A stretch of DNA of 64,000 bases. Source: CAZBQJ01 sp964494085 (GTDB lineage: Bacteria > Patescibacteriota > Gracilibacteria > UBA1369). The stretch lies in NCBI GenBank assembly GCA_964494085.1, contig CAZBQJ010000001.1, positions 1 through 64,000 of the forward strand, given 5' to 3'. The notes below the pieces were generated by a model. It had not been told where the DNA came from. It made no database searches and worked only from the letters and a program-made list of their open reading frames with translations. Below are positions 16,542 through 24,418 of this stretch, piece by piece (position 1 is the first letter of the stretch; every line of letters begins with the position of its first letter). The position numbers and the translations under genes are program-made.

Positions 16542-16581
16542 ACAAGGACAACAAAAACAAAACTTTAGACGATACTTTCAG

Positions 16582-17787
16582 ATGGCCAATTTTTTCTTCG
16601 GCGCAGGACTTTCCGCCCATCAAGTCGAAGGCAATAATCAGAACAGTGACTGGTGGGAATTCGAACAGACTGTCCTCAAGTCAAAGGGGATTCCCGCTTC
16701 GGATATCGCCACCGATCATTGGAATAAGTATGAAGAAGATTTTCGTTTAGCGCGTGAACTTGGTCACAACTGTCATCGTTTTTCTATTGAATGGGCCAAA
16801 ATCGAGCCAAAAGAAGGGCAAATCGATTACACTGCCATTGAACATTATAAAAAGGTTTTTGAAAGTCTGGCTAAATACAAACTAACTCCATTTGTCACAC
16901 TCTGGCACTTTTCTTTGCCTAAATGGTTTGCCGACAAAGGTGGGTTCGAGAAAAAGGACAATATCCGCTATTTTCTAAATTATTGTAAATTAATCGGCGT
17001 TACTTTCCAGGATGAAATGAAATACGTGATTACCATGAATGAACCGGATATTTACGCTTATCACGGCTATCTAACCAAGAAGTGGCCACCACTCAAAGAC
17101 AAGTTTTTTCTCTACAATAAAGTCCTCAAAAATCTAGGTCTGGCCCACCGTTTAGCCTATGATGATCTAAAATCAATTCGAGCAGACTTTCTAATAGGTG
17201 TTTCTAAAAACAATCAGGTTTTTCGCCCCGATCGACATAGTAATATTCTAGATCACTTGATCACCTTTTTTCTCAAACGCCGCTGGAATTTATATTTTTT
17301 GAACCTGATTAAAAAACATCAAGATTTTATCGGGTTGAATTATTATTTTTATCGATGTGTTCGAGCAGACTGGCGATTGGTTGATGAATTCTGTCAAACT
17401 CCCTATCCCACTTCGCGTAAAACTGACATGGACTGGGAAGTTTATCCAAAAGGGCTATATCTACTCTTAAATGACTTACATAAAAAATATAAAAAACCCA
17501 TTATCATTACAGAAAACGGCGTAGCGGATCATGCGGATAAATTACGTGAAGATATCATCAAAGAAGGACTCAACTGGATTTTTAAAGCTCATGGTGAAGG
17601 TGTTAATGTTTTTGGGTATATCCATTGGGCTTTGACTGATAACTATGAATGGGACAGCGGTTTCAAACCTAGATTTGGACTGGTAAACATCAATTATGAT
17701 GAAGATTTAGACCGCACTGTCCGCCCTTCAGCATTAGTTTACCGCGACTTAATCAAGAAATATCTCAAAATACTGGAACAAAAATAA
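16582..17787 (+). CDS. Glycoside hydrolase family 1 beta-glycosidase
   Basis: Retaining beta-glycosidase, probably cytoplasmic because no signal peptide is present. Family motifs: the start FFFGAGLSAHQVEG, the acid/base Glu154 in TMNEPD and the nucleophile Glu311 in ITENGVAD, followed by GYIHWALTDNYEW. At 401 residues it is shorter than most GH1 enzymes (about 450), with compact loops between residues 195 and 260. The substrate (beta-glucoside, galactoside or 6-phospho form) cannot be read from the sequence. It is followed after 19 nt by a small coiled-coil gene and then pyk, possibly one transcript. Confidence 0.92.
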   Translation: MANFFFGAGLSAHQVEGNNQNSDWWEFEQTVLKSKGIPASDIATDHWNKYEEDFRLARELGHNCHRFSIEWAKIEPKEGQIDYTAIEHYKKVFESLAKYKLTPFVTLWHFSLPKWFADKGGFEKKDNIRYFLNYCKLIGVTFQDEMKYVITMNEPDIYAYHGYLTKKWPPLKDKFFLYNKVLKNLGLAHRLAYDDLKSIRADFLIGVSKNNQVFRPDRHSNILDHLITFFLKRRWNLYFLNLIKKHQDFIGLNYYFYRCVRADWRLVDEFCQTPYPTSRKTDMDWEVYPKGLYLLLNDLHKKYKKPIIITENGVADHADKLREDIIKEGLNWIFKAHGEGVNVFGYIHWALTDNYEWDSGFKPRFGLVNINYDEDLDRTVRPSALVYRDLIKKYLKILEQK

Positions 17788-17806
17788 GCTCATTCCCAAC
17801 AACCAT

Positions 17807-18139
17807 ATGGATCAAATTACTGAAAAGTACAATCAGGCCGCTCAGAAACAAATGAATCACATAGAGGCTGTTAGTCAAGCCTTTCAACAGCAATGCAGTA
17901 AATTGAAGGACGAAACGGAAAAATTAATCGCTACTATCGACCAGACTCAACCCAACGCCAAGGAGTTGGAAGGTCGTTATAAAGTAAAGTTAAAGCGGGA
18001 CTTGAAACAGGTCCTCACAGAATATGAAAAAGAACTTCGACGCAGTTTTGGCGAAAGTCTGAATGAAATGGAAGTGATTTATCGTCAAAAGGAAGCCCAG
18101 CGAATAGGCGAAATCGAACAAGAAATTTTATCCATGTAA
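17807..18139 (+). CDS. Small coiled-coil protein of unknown function
   Basis: A 110-residue, highly charged protein without signal peptide or membrane segment. It is predicted almost entirely helical, with heptad-like spacing (QCSKLKDETEKLIATID, YEKELRRSFGESLNEMEV). It lies 19 nt after the GH1 gene and 4 nt before the next unknown gene. I recognise no family. Confidence 0.65.
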   Translation: MDQITEKYNQAAQKQMNHIEAVSQAFQQQCSKLKDETEKLIATIDQTQPNAKELEGRYKVKLKRDLKQVLTEYEKELRRSFGESLNEMEVIYRQKEAQRIGEIEQEILSM

Positions 18140-18143
18140 ATAT

Positions 18144-18548
18144 ATGCAAAAAATAATTTTCCAAAAATCAAGCGATAGAATTACTATTCCTTCCAGGTTG
18201 GTTTTTCAGAATTTAGACAGAGCTCCCAAGTCCCAAGATACTTTTAAGAGTCCGGAACAGCAAACCGAAGCCCAGGCTATCAGTGAAGTAGCCTCTCAAT
18301 CTCCCGGTGATATATTCAATGATACCATGGGGGCCGGAACCGGTATCAAAAACCAATATGCCGGCGGAACTATAGTGCTGGCCGGTCTGATTAATACCGA
18401 TCCTATCTTCACCGGGAACTGGGGCGGGACAGTCGGGACGGGCGGCGGAACGACCGGCACAGGAGCCGGCGCTGGTACCACAACCGCCACCACTGATGCT
18501 ACCGTCAACAATACTTCCAATACCACTACAACCAAACAAAATGTCTAG
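18144..18548 (+). CDS. Hypothetical protein with Gly/Thr-rich tail
   Basis: A 134-residue protein. The first 60 residues are polar without a signal peptide, the middle (AGGTIVLAGLINTDPIFTG) is mildly hydrophobic, and residues 90-134 are low-complexity Gly, Thr and Asn. The stop codon overlaps the pyk start by 8 nt, which supports translation in this frame. No family recognised. Confidence 0.55.
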   Translation: MQKIIFQKSSDRITIPSRLVFQNLDRAPKSQDTFKSPEQQTEAQAISEVASQSPGDIFNDTMGAGTGIKNQYAGGTIVLAGLINTDPIFTGNWGGTVGTGGGTTGTGAGAGTTTATTDATVNNTSNTTTTKQNV

Positions 18549-19947
18549 AAAAACTAAAATTGTCTGCACTCTCGGTCCCGCATCCAGTAAAACCAACATA
18601 CTTGTGAAAATGATTAGAGCAGGGATGAACGTTGCCAGACTGAATTTTTCTCATGGCGATTATCAATCACAAATGGCGCTGGTTGAGAATTTACGAGCAG
18701 CAGAAAAAATTACCGGCCAAATGGTAATTATTCTACAGGACTTACAAGGACCAAAAATCCGCCTGGGCCTATTGCCGAAAAATGGAGTAAAGATCAAATC
18801 CGGTGAAAAATTTATCTTGGACACCGCCCGGTCAAAATATCTGGAAATAGACCAACAAAAAATCGTACCGGTTCATTATCGACATCTGCACAAAGATGTT
18901 CATCCAGGAGATATCATCCTAATCGAAGATGGCCTGATTAAAACCAAGGTCATCAAAATTACCGGTTCAGCTATCAGCGTCCAAGCTTTGACTCCCGCTC
19001 TACTCCAATCTCATAAAGGGATTAATGTGCCAACCGCATCCATCAACGCCGACCCGCTCACTCCCAAAGATTTAAAGGATCTAAAATTCGGGCTCAAAAT
19101 GGGCGTTGATTATGTCGCTCTTTCCTTTGTTCGTCAGGCCTCTGATATAGAAAGATTACGAAAATTAATCAAAAAGAATAAATCTACAGCTAAAATCGTC
19201 GCAAAAATCGAGAGACACGAAGCCTTGGAAAATCTCCAAGCTATCATCGATGCTACCGATGCCGTCATGGTTGCCCGTGGTGATTTGGGGGTAGAAACCC
19301 CGGCTGAAGCGGTCCCCATCGTCCAGAAGCAAATCGTAAAAATGGCTTCCATCCAAGGCAAACCAGTAATTATCGCGACGGAAATACTCCAATCCATGAT
19401 TACCAGTCCCCGGGCTACTCGCGCCGAAGTGAGTGATGTTGCTAATGCTGTTTTCGACCATACTGACGCAGTGATGTTATCAAATGAATCGGCCACGGGG
19501 CAGTACCCGGTTGAAGCTGTAGCAACCCTGGCTAAAGTAGCTCAGACGGTAGAACAATTTCAAAAAAAACATCATTGGACAAAACTGAAATATTTCAGTT
19601 TCCCAGAAGCCGACCCCAGTGAGATTTGTCATACTGCTTCCAACCTGGCCGAAGAAACCAACTCAAAACTACTGGTCGCCATTACCAATCATGGCTTTAC
19701 GGCCAGACAACTATCGAAACAAAGAACATTCATCGAAATAATCGCCATCACCCCCCATCAAAGCACCAAAAGAGAATTACAACTGTCTTGGGGTATTCAT
19801 ACAGTGCTGATAGAGAAAAACATCGACTCTAAAGCGGCCATCGCCATTTTGAAAAAGCAAAAATTAATCAAAAAAGGTGATAAAATTGTGATTGTCTCCA
19901 ATGCTTCCAGCGCCAGCCGCGACATCATGCTCAAGCACATCGAATAA
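18541..19947 (+). CDS. pyk: Pyruvate kinase
   Basis: Converts phosphoenolpyruvate and ADP to pyruvate and ATP, the last step of glycolysis. The start is ATG 18541 (MSRKTKIVCTLGPASS); a longer in-frame extension from 18496 would run through the upstream gene and adds nothing conserved. Motifs: NFSHGD, the signature AKIERHEALENL with the catalytic Lys, MVARGDLGVE and ATEILQSMI. In GPKIRLG the residue that is Glu in potassium-dependent enzymes is Lys, so activity is probably potassium-independent. The C-terminal regulatory-type domain is present. 468 residues. Confidence 0.96.
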   Translation: MSRKTKIVCTLGPASSKTNILVKMIRAGMNVARLNFSHGDYQSQMALVENLRAAEKITGQMVIILQDLQGPKIRLGLLPKNGVKIKSGEKFILDTARSKYLEIDQQKIVPVHYRHLHKDVHPGDIILIEDGLIKTKVIKITGSAISVQALTPALLQSHKGINVPTASINADPLTPKDLKDLKFGLKMGVDYVALSFVRQASDIERLRKLIKKNKSTAKIVAKIERHEALENLQAIIDATDAVMVARGDLGVETPAEAVPIVQKQIVKMASIQGKPVIIATEILQSMITSPRATRAEVSDVANAVFDHTDAVMLSNESATGQYPVEAVATLAKVAQTVEQFQKKHHWTKLKYFSFPEADPSEICHTASNLAEETNSKLLVAITNHGFTARQLSKQRTFIEIIAITPHQSTKRELQLSWGIHTVLIEKNIDSKAAIAILKKQKLIKKGDKIVIVSNASSASRDIMLKHIE

Positions 19948-19985
19948 GTCCCCAGTCTTTCTCAAAATTGCCACGTTAAATTTTG

Positions 19986-20014
19986 TTCCCAAATTGGCTA
20001 AACTTATCTATAAT
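19986..20014 (+). promoter_or_regulatory. Sigma-70 promoter of ruvC operon
   Basis: TTCCCA (19986-19991) and a perfect TATAAT (20009-20014) with a 17-bp spacer, placed just after the pyk stop. The predicted start near 20021 lies inside an upstream in-frame extension of ruvC and so argues for a downstream ruvC start. Confidence 0.65.
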
Positions 20015-20038
20015 AAGCTGGCTATTAAACATTGCCAA

Positions 20039-20530
20039 CTGCTTATTTTGGGAATTGATCCAGGTTATGCTACTACCGGATTCGGCCTGATCGACATAGT
20101 GGATCAGGAAATCAGGATGGTTGATTGTGGAGTAATTACTACACTCAAAGGAGTCCCCCAAGCTCAACGAATTCAGGAAACAGTTGATGATTTACTGGAG
20201 CTGATCGACCAATTTCAACCGGATCAAATAGCAATAGAAGAAATCTTTTTCAGCAAAAATGTGACTACAGCTCTCAAAGTAGCAGAATGCCGCGGAGCAA
20301 TCATTTATCAGATCAGTAAAAAATCTTTGCCCTACAGCGAGTACAAACCCAATCAAGTAAAAATCAACATTTGTGGTTATGGCGGCGCTCCCAAAATTCA
20401 AGTTCAAAAAATGGTCCAATTACTGTTAAACTTAAAACAAATTCCTCAACCAGATGATGCAGCCGATGCATTGGCCATAGCTGTCTGTCACGCTAATCAT
20501 TATAAACAAAAACTAAACCTTCAAAATTAA
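20039..20530 (+). CDS. ruvC: Holliday junction resolvase RuvC
   Basis: Endonuclease that cuts Holliday junctions brought by RuvAB. Acidic catalytic residues are in GIDPG (near the N-terminus), IEEIFF and DDAADALAIAVCH. The reading frame is open back to 19892, but the first conserved strand is LLILGIDPG and the promoter TATAAT lies at 20009-20014, so the start must be a non-ATG codon: CTG 20039 (giving MLILGIDPG) or TTG 20048. About 163 residues, the normal length. Confidence 0.9.
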   Translation: MLILGIDPGYATTGFGLIDIVDQEIRMVDCGVITTLKGVPQAQRIQETVDDLLELIDQFQPDQIAIEEIFFSKNVTTALKVAECRGAIIYQISKKSLPYSEYKPNQVKINICGYGGAPKIQVQKMVQLLLNLKQIPQPDDAADALAIAVCHANHYKQKLNLQN

Positions 20531-20540
20531 AATCCCCGTT

Positions 20541-22034
20541 ATGATCAAAAATATCTTTCGACTTTTTTTTCTACTGATTGCCGCCAGTCTAACCTTGGTA
20601 ATACTTTACGTATTTGAATTACCACCATTCAACACCGTTATTCCAGCAACTCCTGATCAAAATACTGCTCAGGAGATAGCTCAGGAACAAGCAGATTTGC
20701 CGGCCAATTTACAGGTAGATAAAGGAGTAGCCCGAGACAAAAGCTATGATGAATTGATCAGTCGGGGGGCTGATCTGGAAAAGGCTGGCTTTCCCAGTCT
20801 GGCCATTGCCCAATATCAAGAAGCCTATAAAAAAGATCGCAACAACCTTTCCCCCTTATACGCCATCGGTAAAATCAATCTGCGAACAAGTAATTTTTCC
20901 AAAGCCGAAGATATTTTCAAGGATCTAACGCAACGTGACCCTAACAATCTAGAAGCCAAGATCTACCTGGGTCGATCATTACTGGATCAGCGTAAAATCT
21001 CAGAAGCTCAAAAAATCTTTGATCCGATCACCGATAACAATCAAACGGTAAAATATTACCAGGGAATAATAGCCGCCTATTTCGGAGATAATGATCGAGC
21101 CCAAACTTTACTCAACCAGGCAGTCGCTTTAGCCGGTTCCGACGATATTACCAAAAAGGCCAATAACTTTCTCAGTGCTTACAACGAATATAAGTTCAAC
21201 GTTGAATCTCCAGACGTTCACTTGAAGGTTTTATTGGCACGCAGCTTTAATCAATGTGGTGAATACGAAATGGCTATCCCCTTACTTTTTGCCGTCACCA
21301 AAGCTAAATTGGATTATCGGGATGCCTGGATCCTTCTCGGTTATGCCTATTTGGAAACCAATAAATATCAAGATGCTATCGAGGCCCTGGAAAGAGCCAA
21401 AACACTCGATGACCAAAAGCCGGAAACATTATTCTATTTGGGGCTGGCTTACTATAGTGTAAATCGTTTCCAGGATGCTGAAGATGCTTTACTTTTAGCT
21501 AAACAATACCGGTTTGAACCAAAAATTTTGGTAGATCAGAAATTGGCTGAAGTTTATTTGGAATTACAGAATTATCAAAAATCCGCTGCCAGTTATGAAG
21601 CGGTGTTGGCTCTCAATTCTGAAGATGTTGGTTATTACGTCAAACCAATGTGGATTTATCTGGAAAAAATCAATCAACCGCAAAAAGCCCTGGTCTTGGC
21701 TCAAAAAGCTCTGGCCAACCACCCCAAAGACGCCATGGCGGTCAACTTGGTCGGCTGGGCATTTATCTATAATAATGATTTATCCAAAGCCGAAAGTTAT
21801 TTGAAATCCGCTCAAGCTTTGAATCCCGGGCTTGATGCTCCTTATCTCAACTTGGGCTTACTTTATGAAAAAGACCGCCAATTTCAGAAAGCGCTCGCTT
21901 ACTATCAAAAAGCTCATGATTTGGGTAAAGTCGATGGAGTGGCAGCCGCAGCAGCTACGCGTTATAACAACCTTTTGGCAAGTTTAAATTCCAATGATTT
22001 AAAAAATATGCAAGTTAACCTGCTCACCCCGTGA
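20541..22034 (+). CDS. Membrane-anchored TPR protein
   Basis: A 497-residue protein with an N-terminal hydrophobic anchor (about residues 5-26, FRLFFLLIAASLTLVILYVF). A linker follows, then roughly ten tetratricopeptide repeats from residue 70 to 480 (for example YQEAYKKDRNNLSPLYAIG, and AYYQKAHDLG near the end). TPR arrays assemble protein complexes; the position before prepilin peptidase and SecDF suggests an envelope assembly role, which is inference. The stop codon TGA overlaps the GTG start of the next gene by 4 nt. Confidence 0.85.
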   Translation: MIKNIFRLFFLLIAASLTLVILYVFELPPFNTVIPATPDQNTAQEIAQEQADLPANLQVDKGVARDKSYDELISRGADLEKAGFPSLAIAQYQEAYKKDRNNLSPLYAIGKINLRTSNFSKAEDIFKDLTQRDPNNLEAKIYLGRSLLDQRKISEAQKIFDPITDNNQTVKYYQGIIAAYFGDNDRAQTLLNQAVALAGSDDITKKANNFLSAYNEYKFNVESPDVHLKVLLARSFNQCGEYEMAIPLLFAVTKAKLDYRDAWILLGYAYLETNKYQDAIEALERAKTLDDQKPETLFYLGLAYYSVNRFQDAEDALLLAKQYRFEPKILVDQKLAEVYLELQNYQKSAASYEAVLALNSEDVGYYVKPMWIYLEKINQPQKALVLAQKALANHPKDAMAVNLVGWAFIYNNDLSKAESYLKSAQALNPGLDAPYLNLGLLYEKDRQFQKALAYYQKAHDLGKVDGVAAAAATRYNNLLASLNSNDLKNMQVNLLTP

Positions 22035-22870
22035 ATGAAATAATAATTCTAAATATTGCCTTTTTTATTATCGGAAGCTGTTTTGGGAGCTTTCTGTCTG
22101 TTCTAATTTACCGAACAATACATAGCAAAAAAGGGATAGTTAAAGGCCGTTCTGCCTGTCCGCATTGTCGTCATCGCTTAAAAGCCATCCATTTGGTTCC
22201 TTTGCTCAGCTATATCTTTCAGGGTGGTCGCTGTACTTTTTGTCACAAACCGATTTCACCAACCTATCCGATTCTAGAATTGTTAACCGGGTTACTTTTT
22301 TTAACCAATTTTAATTTCTTGGTCAATCAATACGACCAGGTCAGTTGGCTGGTGTTTTCTGTTGATTCGATTTTTTGGCTCAAACTACTTTTATTCAATT
22401 TACTTTCACTAAACCTATTGGCGATCTGCTTCGCCGATTTACAAAAGAAATCCATTCCGGAAAACTTCCTTTATGTTTGGATCGCCCTCAGCTTGTTTAG
22501 CCTGGTTTTCACGGCTACAGATATTCTGGCAATGATTACCGACCATGGCTTGGCAATATTATTGGCGCTTACCTTTTTTGGCGGTCAATATCTGGTTTCC
22601 AAAGGTCGTTGGCTGGGCTCCGGAGATATATATTTTAGTCTGGGTATGGCGGTTTTGTTGGGACTTTCCAATTTTATTCTCGCCCTAATCTGTGCTTATT
22701 TCATCGGTAGTCTAATCATCATTATCCTGATGCTTAGCAAGCAGGTAAAAGCAAAACAGACTATTCCCTTTACTCCTTTTTTGGTCATGGGCACTTTGAT
22801 CGCCTTTTATTATGGAAGCGACATTATCTACTGGTATTTCAATACTTTTTTGAATATAAACTTCTTCTAA
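22031..22870 (+). CDS. pilD: Prepilin peptidase (A24A family)
   Basis: Polytopic membrane aspartic protease that cleaves the leader of type IV pilins and may N-methylate them. GTG start. The N-terminal domain has the family motif SCFGSFLSVLIYR and the zinc-type double CxxC (CPHCRHRL and CTFCHKPIS). The two catalytic aspartates are in LLAICFADLQKKSIP and GSGDIYFSLGM. 279 residues with about seven membrane segments. It indicates a type IV pilus or competence system, whose structural genes are elsewhere. Confidence 0.93.
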   Translation: MNEIIILNIAFFIIGSCFGSFLSVLIYRTIHSKKGIVKGRSACPHCRHRLKAIHLVPLLSYIFQGGRCTFCHKPISPTYPILELLTGLLFLTNFNFLVNQYDQVSWLVFSVDSIFWLKLLLFNLLSLNLLAICFADLQKKSIPENFLYVWIALSLFSLVFTATDILAMITDHGLAILLALTFFGGQYLVSKGRWLGSGDIYFSLGMAVLLGLSNFILALICAYFIGSLIIIILMLSKQVKAKQTIPFTPFLVMGTLIAFYYGSDIIYWYFNTFLNINFF

Positions 22871-22871
22871 T

Positions 22872-23951
22872 ATGAAAACAGTCATTCTTGCCGGTGGTAC
22901 GGGCACTCGTCTCTGGCCAATGAGTCGCCAAAATAAACCCAAGCAATTCCAAAATCTGATCGGTGATCAAAGTATCTTGGTTCAAACGATCAAAAGGCTG
23001 TCTTTTCAAAAGCCGGAAGATGTTTACATTTCCACCAATCAAGAATACCAAGCCTTGGTTTTGGAACAAACCAAAGGACTCGTCCCTCCGGAAAATCTGA
23101 TCATCGAGCCGGCGCTACGCGATACCGCACCGTGTATCGGTCTAATTGCTCAAACTCTGTCCCGAGAAAACCCGGATGAAGTAATGGCGGTTATCTACGC
23201 TGACCATCTGATCCAAGATGCAGACGAACTTCAACAAAAGCTTTCGATAGCCGAAAAAATGGCCAGAGAAAACAACACTCTGAATATTATTGAGGTAAAA
23301 GCCATCTATCCCAACGTTAATCTGGGCTATGTTAAAATTGGCAAACAAATAGCCGAAGAAGAGGGCGTGGCCATTCACCAATTTGAAAAATTTATCGAAA
23401 AACCGGACCTTCCGACAGCTAAAAAGTTCCAGAGATCATCTAGTTATCTCTGGAATACCGGTCTGTTTGTTTGGAAAGTCTCCACTATTCTAGAAAAGTT
23501 TCAACAATTTCAACCCGAAACAGCGAAGATCCTAAAAAGGATCATTGACTGGAAGGGTAAACCTGAATATTTGGAGAAATTGGTTGAGCTGTACCCGCTG
23601 TGCCAAAAGATTTCCATAGACTATGCCATCATGGAAAAAGTAGCCCCGAAGGAAGTACGAATTATACCTGCGGATTTAGGTTGGAACGATATTGGTACCT
23701 GGGAGTCTATTTGGAGCGAATTAAGTGAAGATGAAAAAAATGATAACAATGTAAGTAAAGGGCCACATGTTTCGCTCAACACTAAAAATTCTCTCATCTA
23801 TGCCGATCAGAAATTAATCGCCACCATCGGTTTGGAAGATTTAATTATTGTCGACACCCCCGATGCTTTGCTGGTCTGTCATAAAAGTCAAAGTCATCAA
23901 ATCAAGCAGTTAATTGAAAAATTAAAAACCACTCATCCTGAACTATTATGA
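22872..23951 (+). CDS. manC: Mannose-1-phosphate guanylyltransferase
   Basis: Makes GDP-mannose from mannose-1-phosphate and GTP for surface glycan synthesis. The nucleotidyltransferase signature ILAGGTGTRLWPMSR with the following KPKQF is at the N-terminus. Also typical are EPALRDTAPCIG, YLWNTGLFVWK, IDYAIMEK and DLGWNDIGTW. The 359 residues cover only the transferase domain; the isomerase-type cupin that is often fused is encoded by the next gene, which overlaps by 4 nt. Confidence 0.92.
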   Translation: MKTVILAGGTGTRLWPMSRQNKPKQFQNLIGDQSILVQTIKRLSFQKPEDVYISTNQEYQALVLEQTKGLVPPENLIIEPALRDTAPCIGLIAQTLSRENPDEVMAVIYADHLIQDADELQQKLSIAEKMARENNTLNIIEVKAIYPNVNLGYVKIGKQIAEEEGVAIHQFEKFIEKPDLPTAKKFQRSSSYLWNTGLFVWKVSTILEKFQQFQPETAKILKRIIDWKGKPEYLEKLVELYPLCQKISIDYAIMEKVAPKEVRIIPADLGWNDIGTWESIWSELSEDEKNDNNVSKGPHVSLNTKNSLIYADQKLIATIGLEDLIIVDTPDALLVCHKSQSHQIKQLIEKLKTTHPELL

Positions 23952-24400
23952 TTAATTCCAATCAAAAACCCGCTAGTACAGAAGAAATCCTCACCAGACA
24001 AAAACCGGTAGAAGAAAGGCTCAAACCCTGGGGGAAAGAAATTTGGTTTGCGCAAACAGAAAATTATGCCGGAAAAATACTTATCGTCAAAAAGGGAGAA
24101 AGGCTTTCTCTGCAATATCATCAGCAAAAATCAGAAACACAGTATCTTTATGCAGGTCAGGTGAAATTAACTTACGGCTCATCTGAAAACGACTTGCAAG
24201 AGATAATCTTAAATCCTGGTGACAAATTCGACATTTATCCATATACTATCCACCGCGTAGAGGGAATTGAAGATTCAGTTATCTTTGAGGTATCAACTCC
24301 GCAATTGGACGACATTGTTAAGTTAGCCGACGACTATGGTCGAACAGGTTCCGGCAACGATGCCCAATTAGATCAAAAACTTTCAAAAAAAAATTTATAA
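23948..24400 (+). CDS. Mannose-6-phosphate isomerase-type cupin
   Basis: A 150-residue protein matching the C-terminal cupin domain of bifunctional ManC/AlgA (RLKPWGKEIWFAQTE, LSLQYHQQKSETQYL, GDKFDIYPYTIHRVEG). The predicted metal ligands His, Glu and His are visible. It overlaps manC by 4 nt (ATGA), so the bifunctional enzyme appears split into two coupled genes. It interconverts mannose-6-phosphate and fructose-6-phosphate if active; the isomerase role is by homology. Confidence 0.85.
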   Translation: MINSNQKPASTEEILTRQKPVEERLKPWGKEIWFAQTENYAGKILIVKKGERLSLQYHQQKSETQYLYAGQVKLTYGSSENDLQEIILNPGDKFDIYPYTIHRVEGIEDSVIFEVSTPQLDDIVKLADDYGRTGSGNDAQLDQKLSKKNL

Positions 24401-24418
24401 CCTACCCTAACTCTACCT

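Noticed and set aside
18496..18540. Upstream in-frame extension of pyruvate kinase
   Set aside because: It lies inside the preceding gene and adds residues not seen in the family; the conserved start is MSRKTKIVCTLGP at 18541.
18213..18599. A 128-residue minus-strand frame across the Gly/Thr-rich gene and the pyk start
   Set aside because: It mirrors the low-complexity plus-strand gene, which has an 8-nt overlap with pyk typical for coupled genes; the antisense frame cuts into conserved pyruvate kinase sequence.
22032..22034. Possible recoding of TGA as in Gracilibacteria
   Set aside because: TGA ends the TPR and trpS genes exactly where the next genes start, and no conserved protein needs readthrough of TGA.
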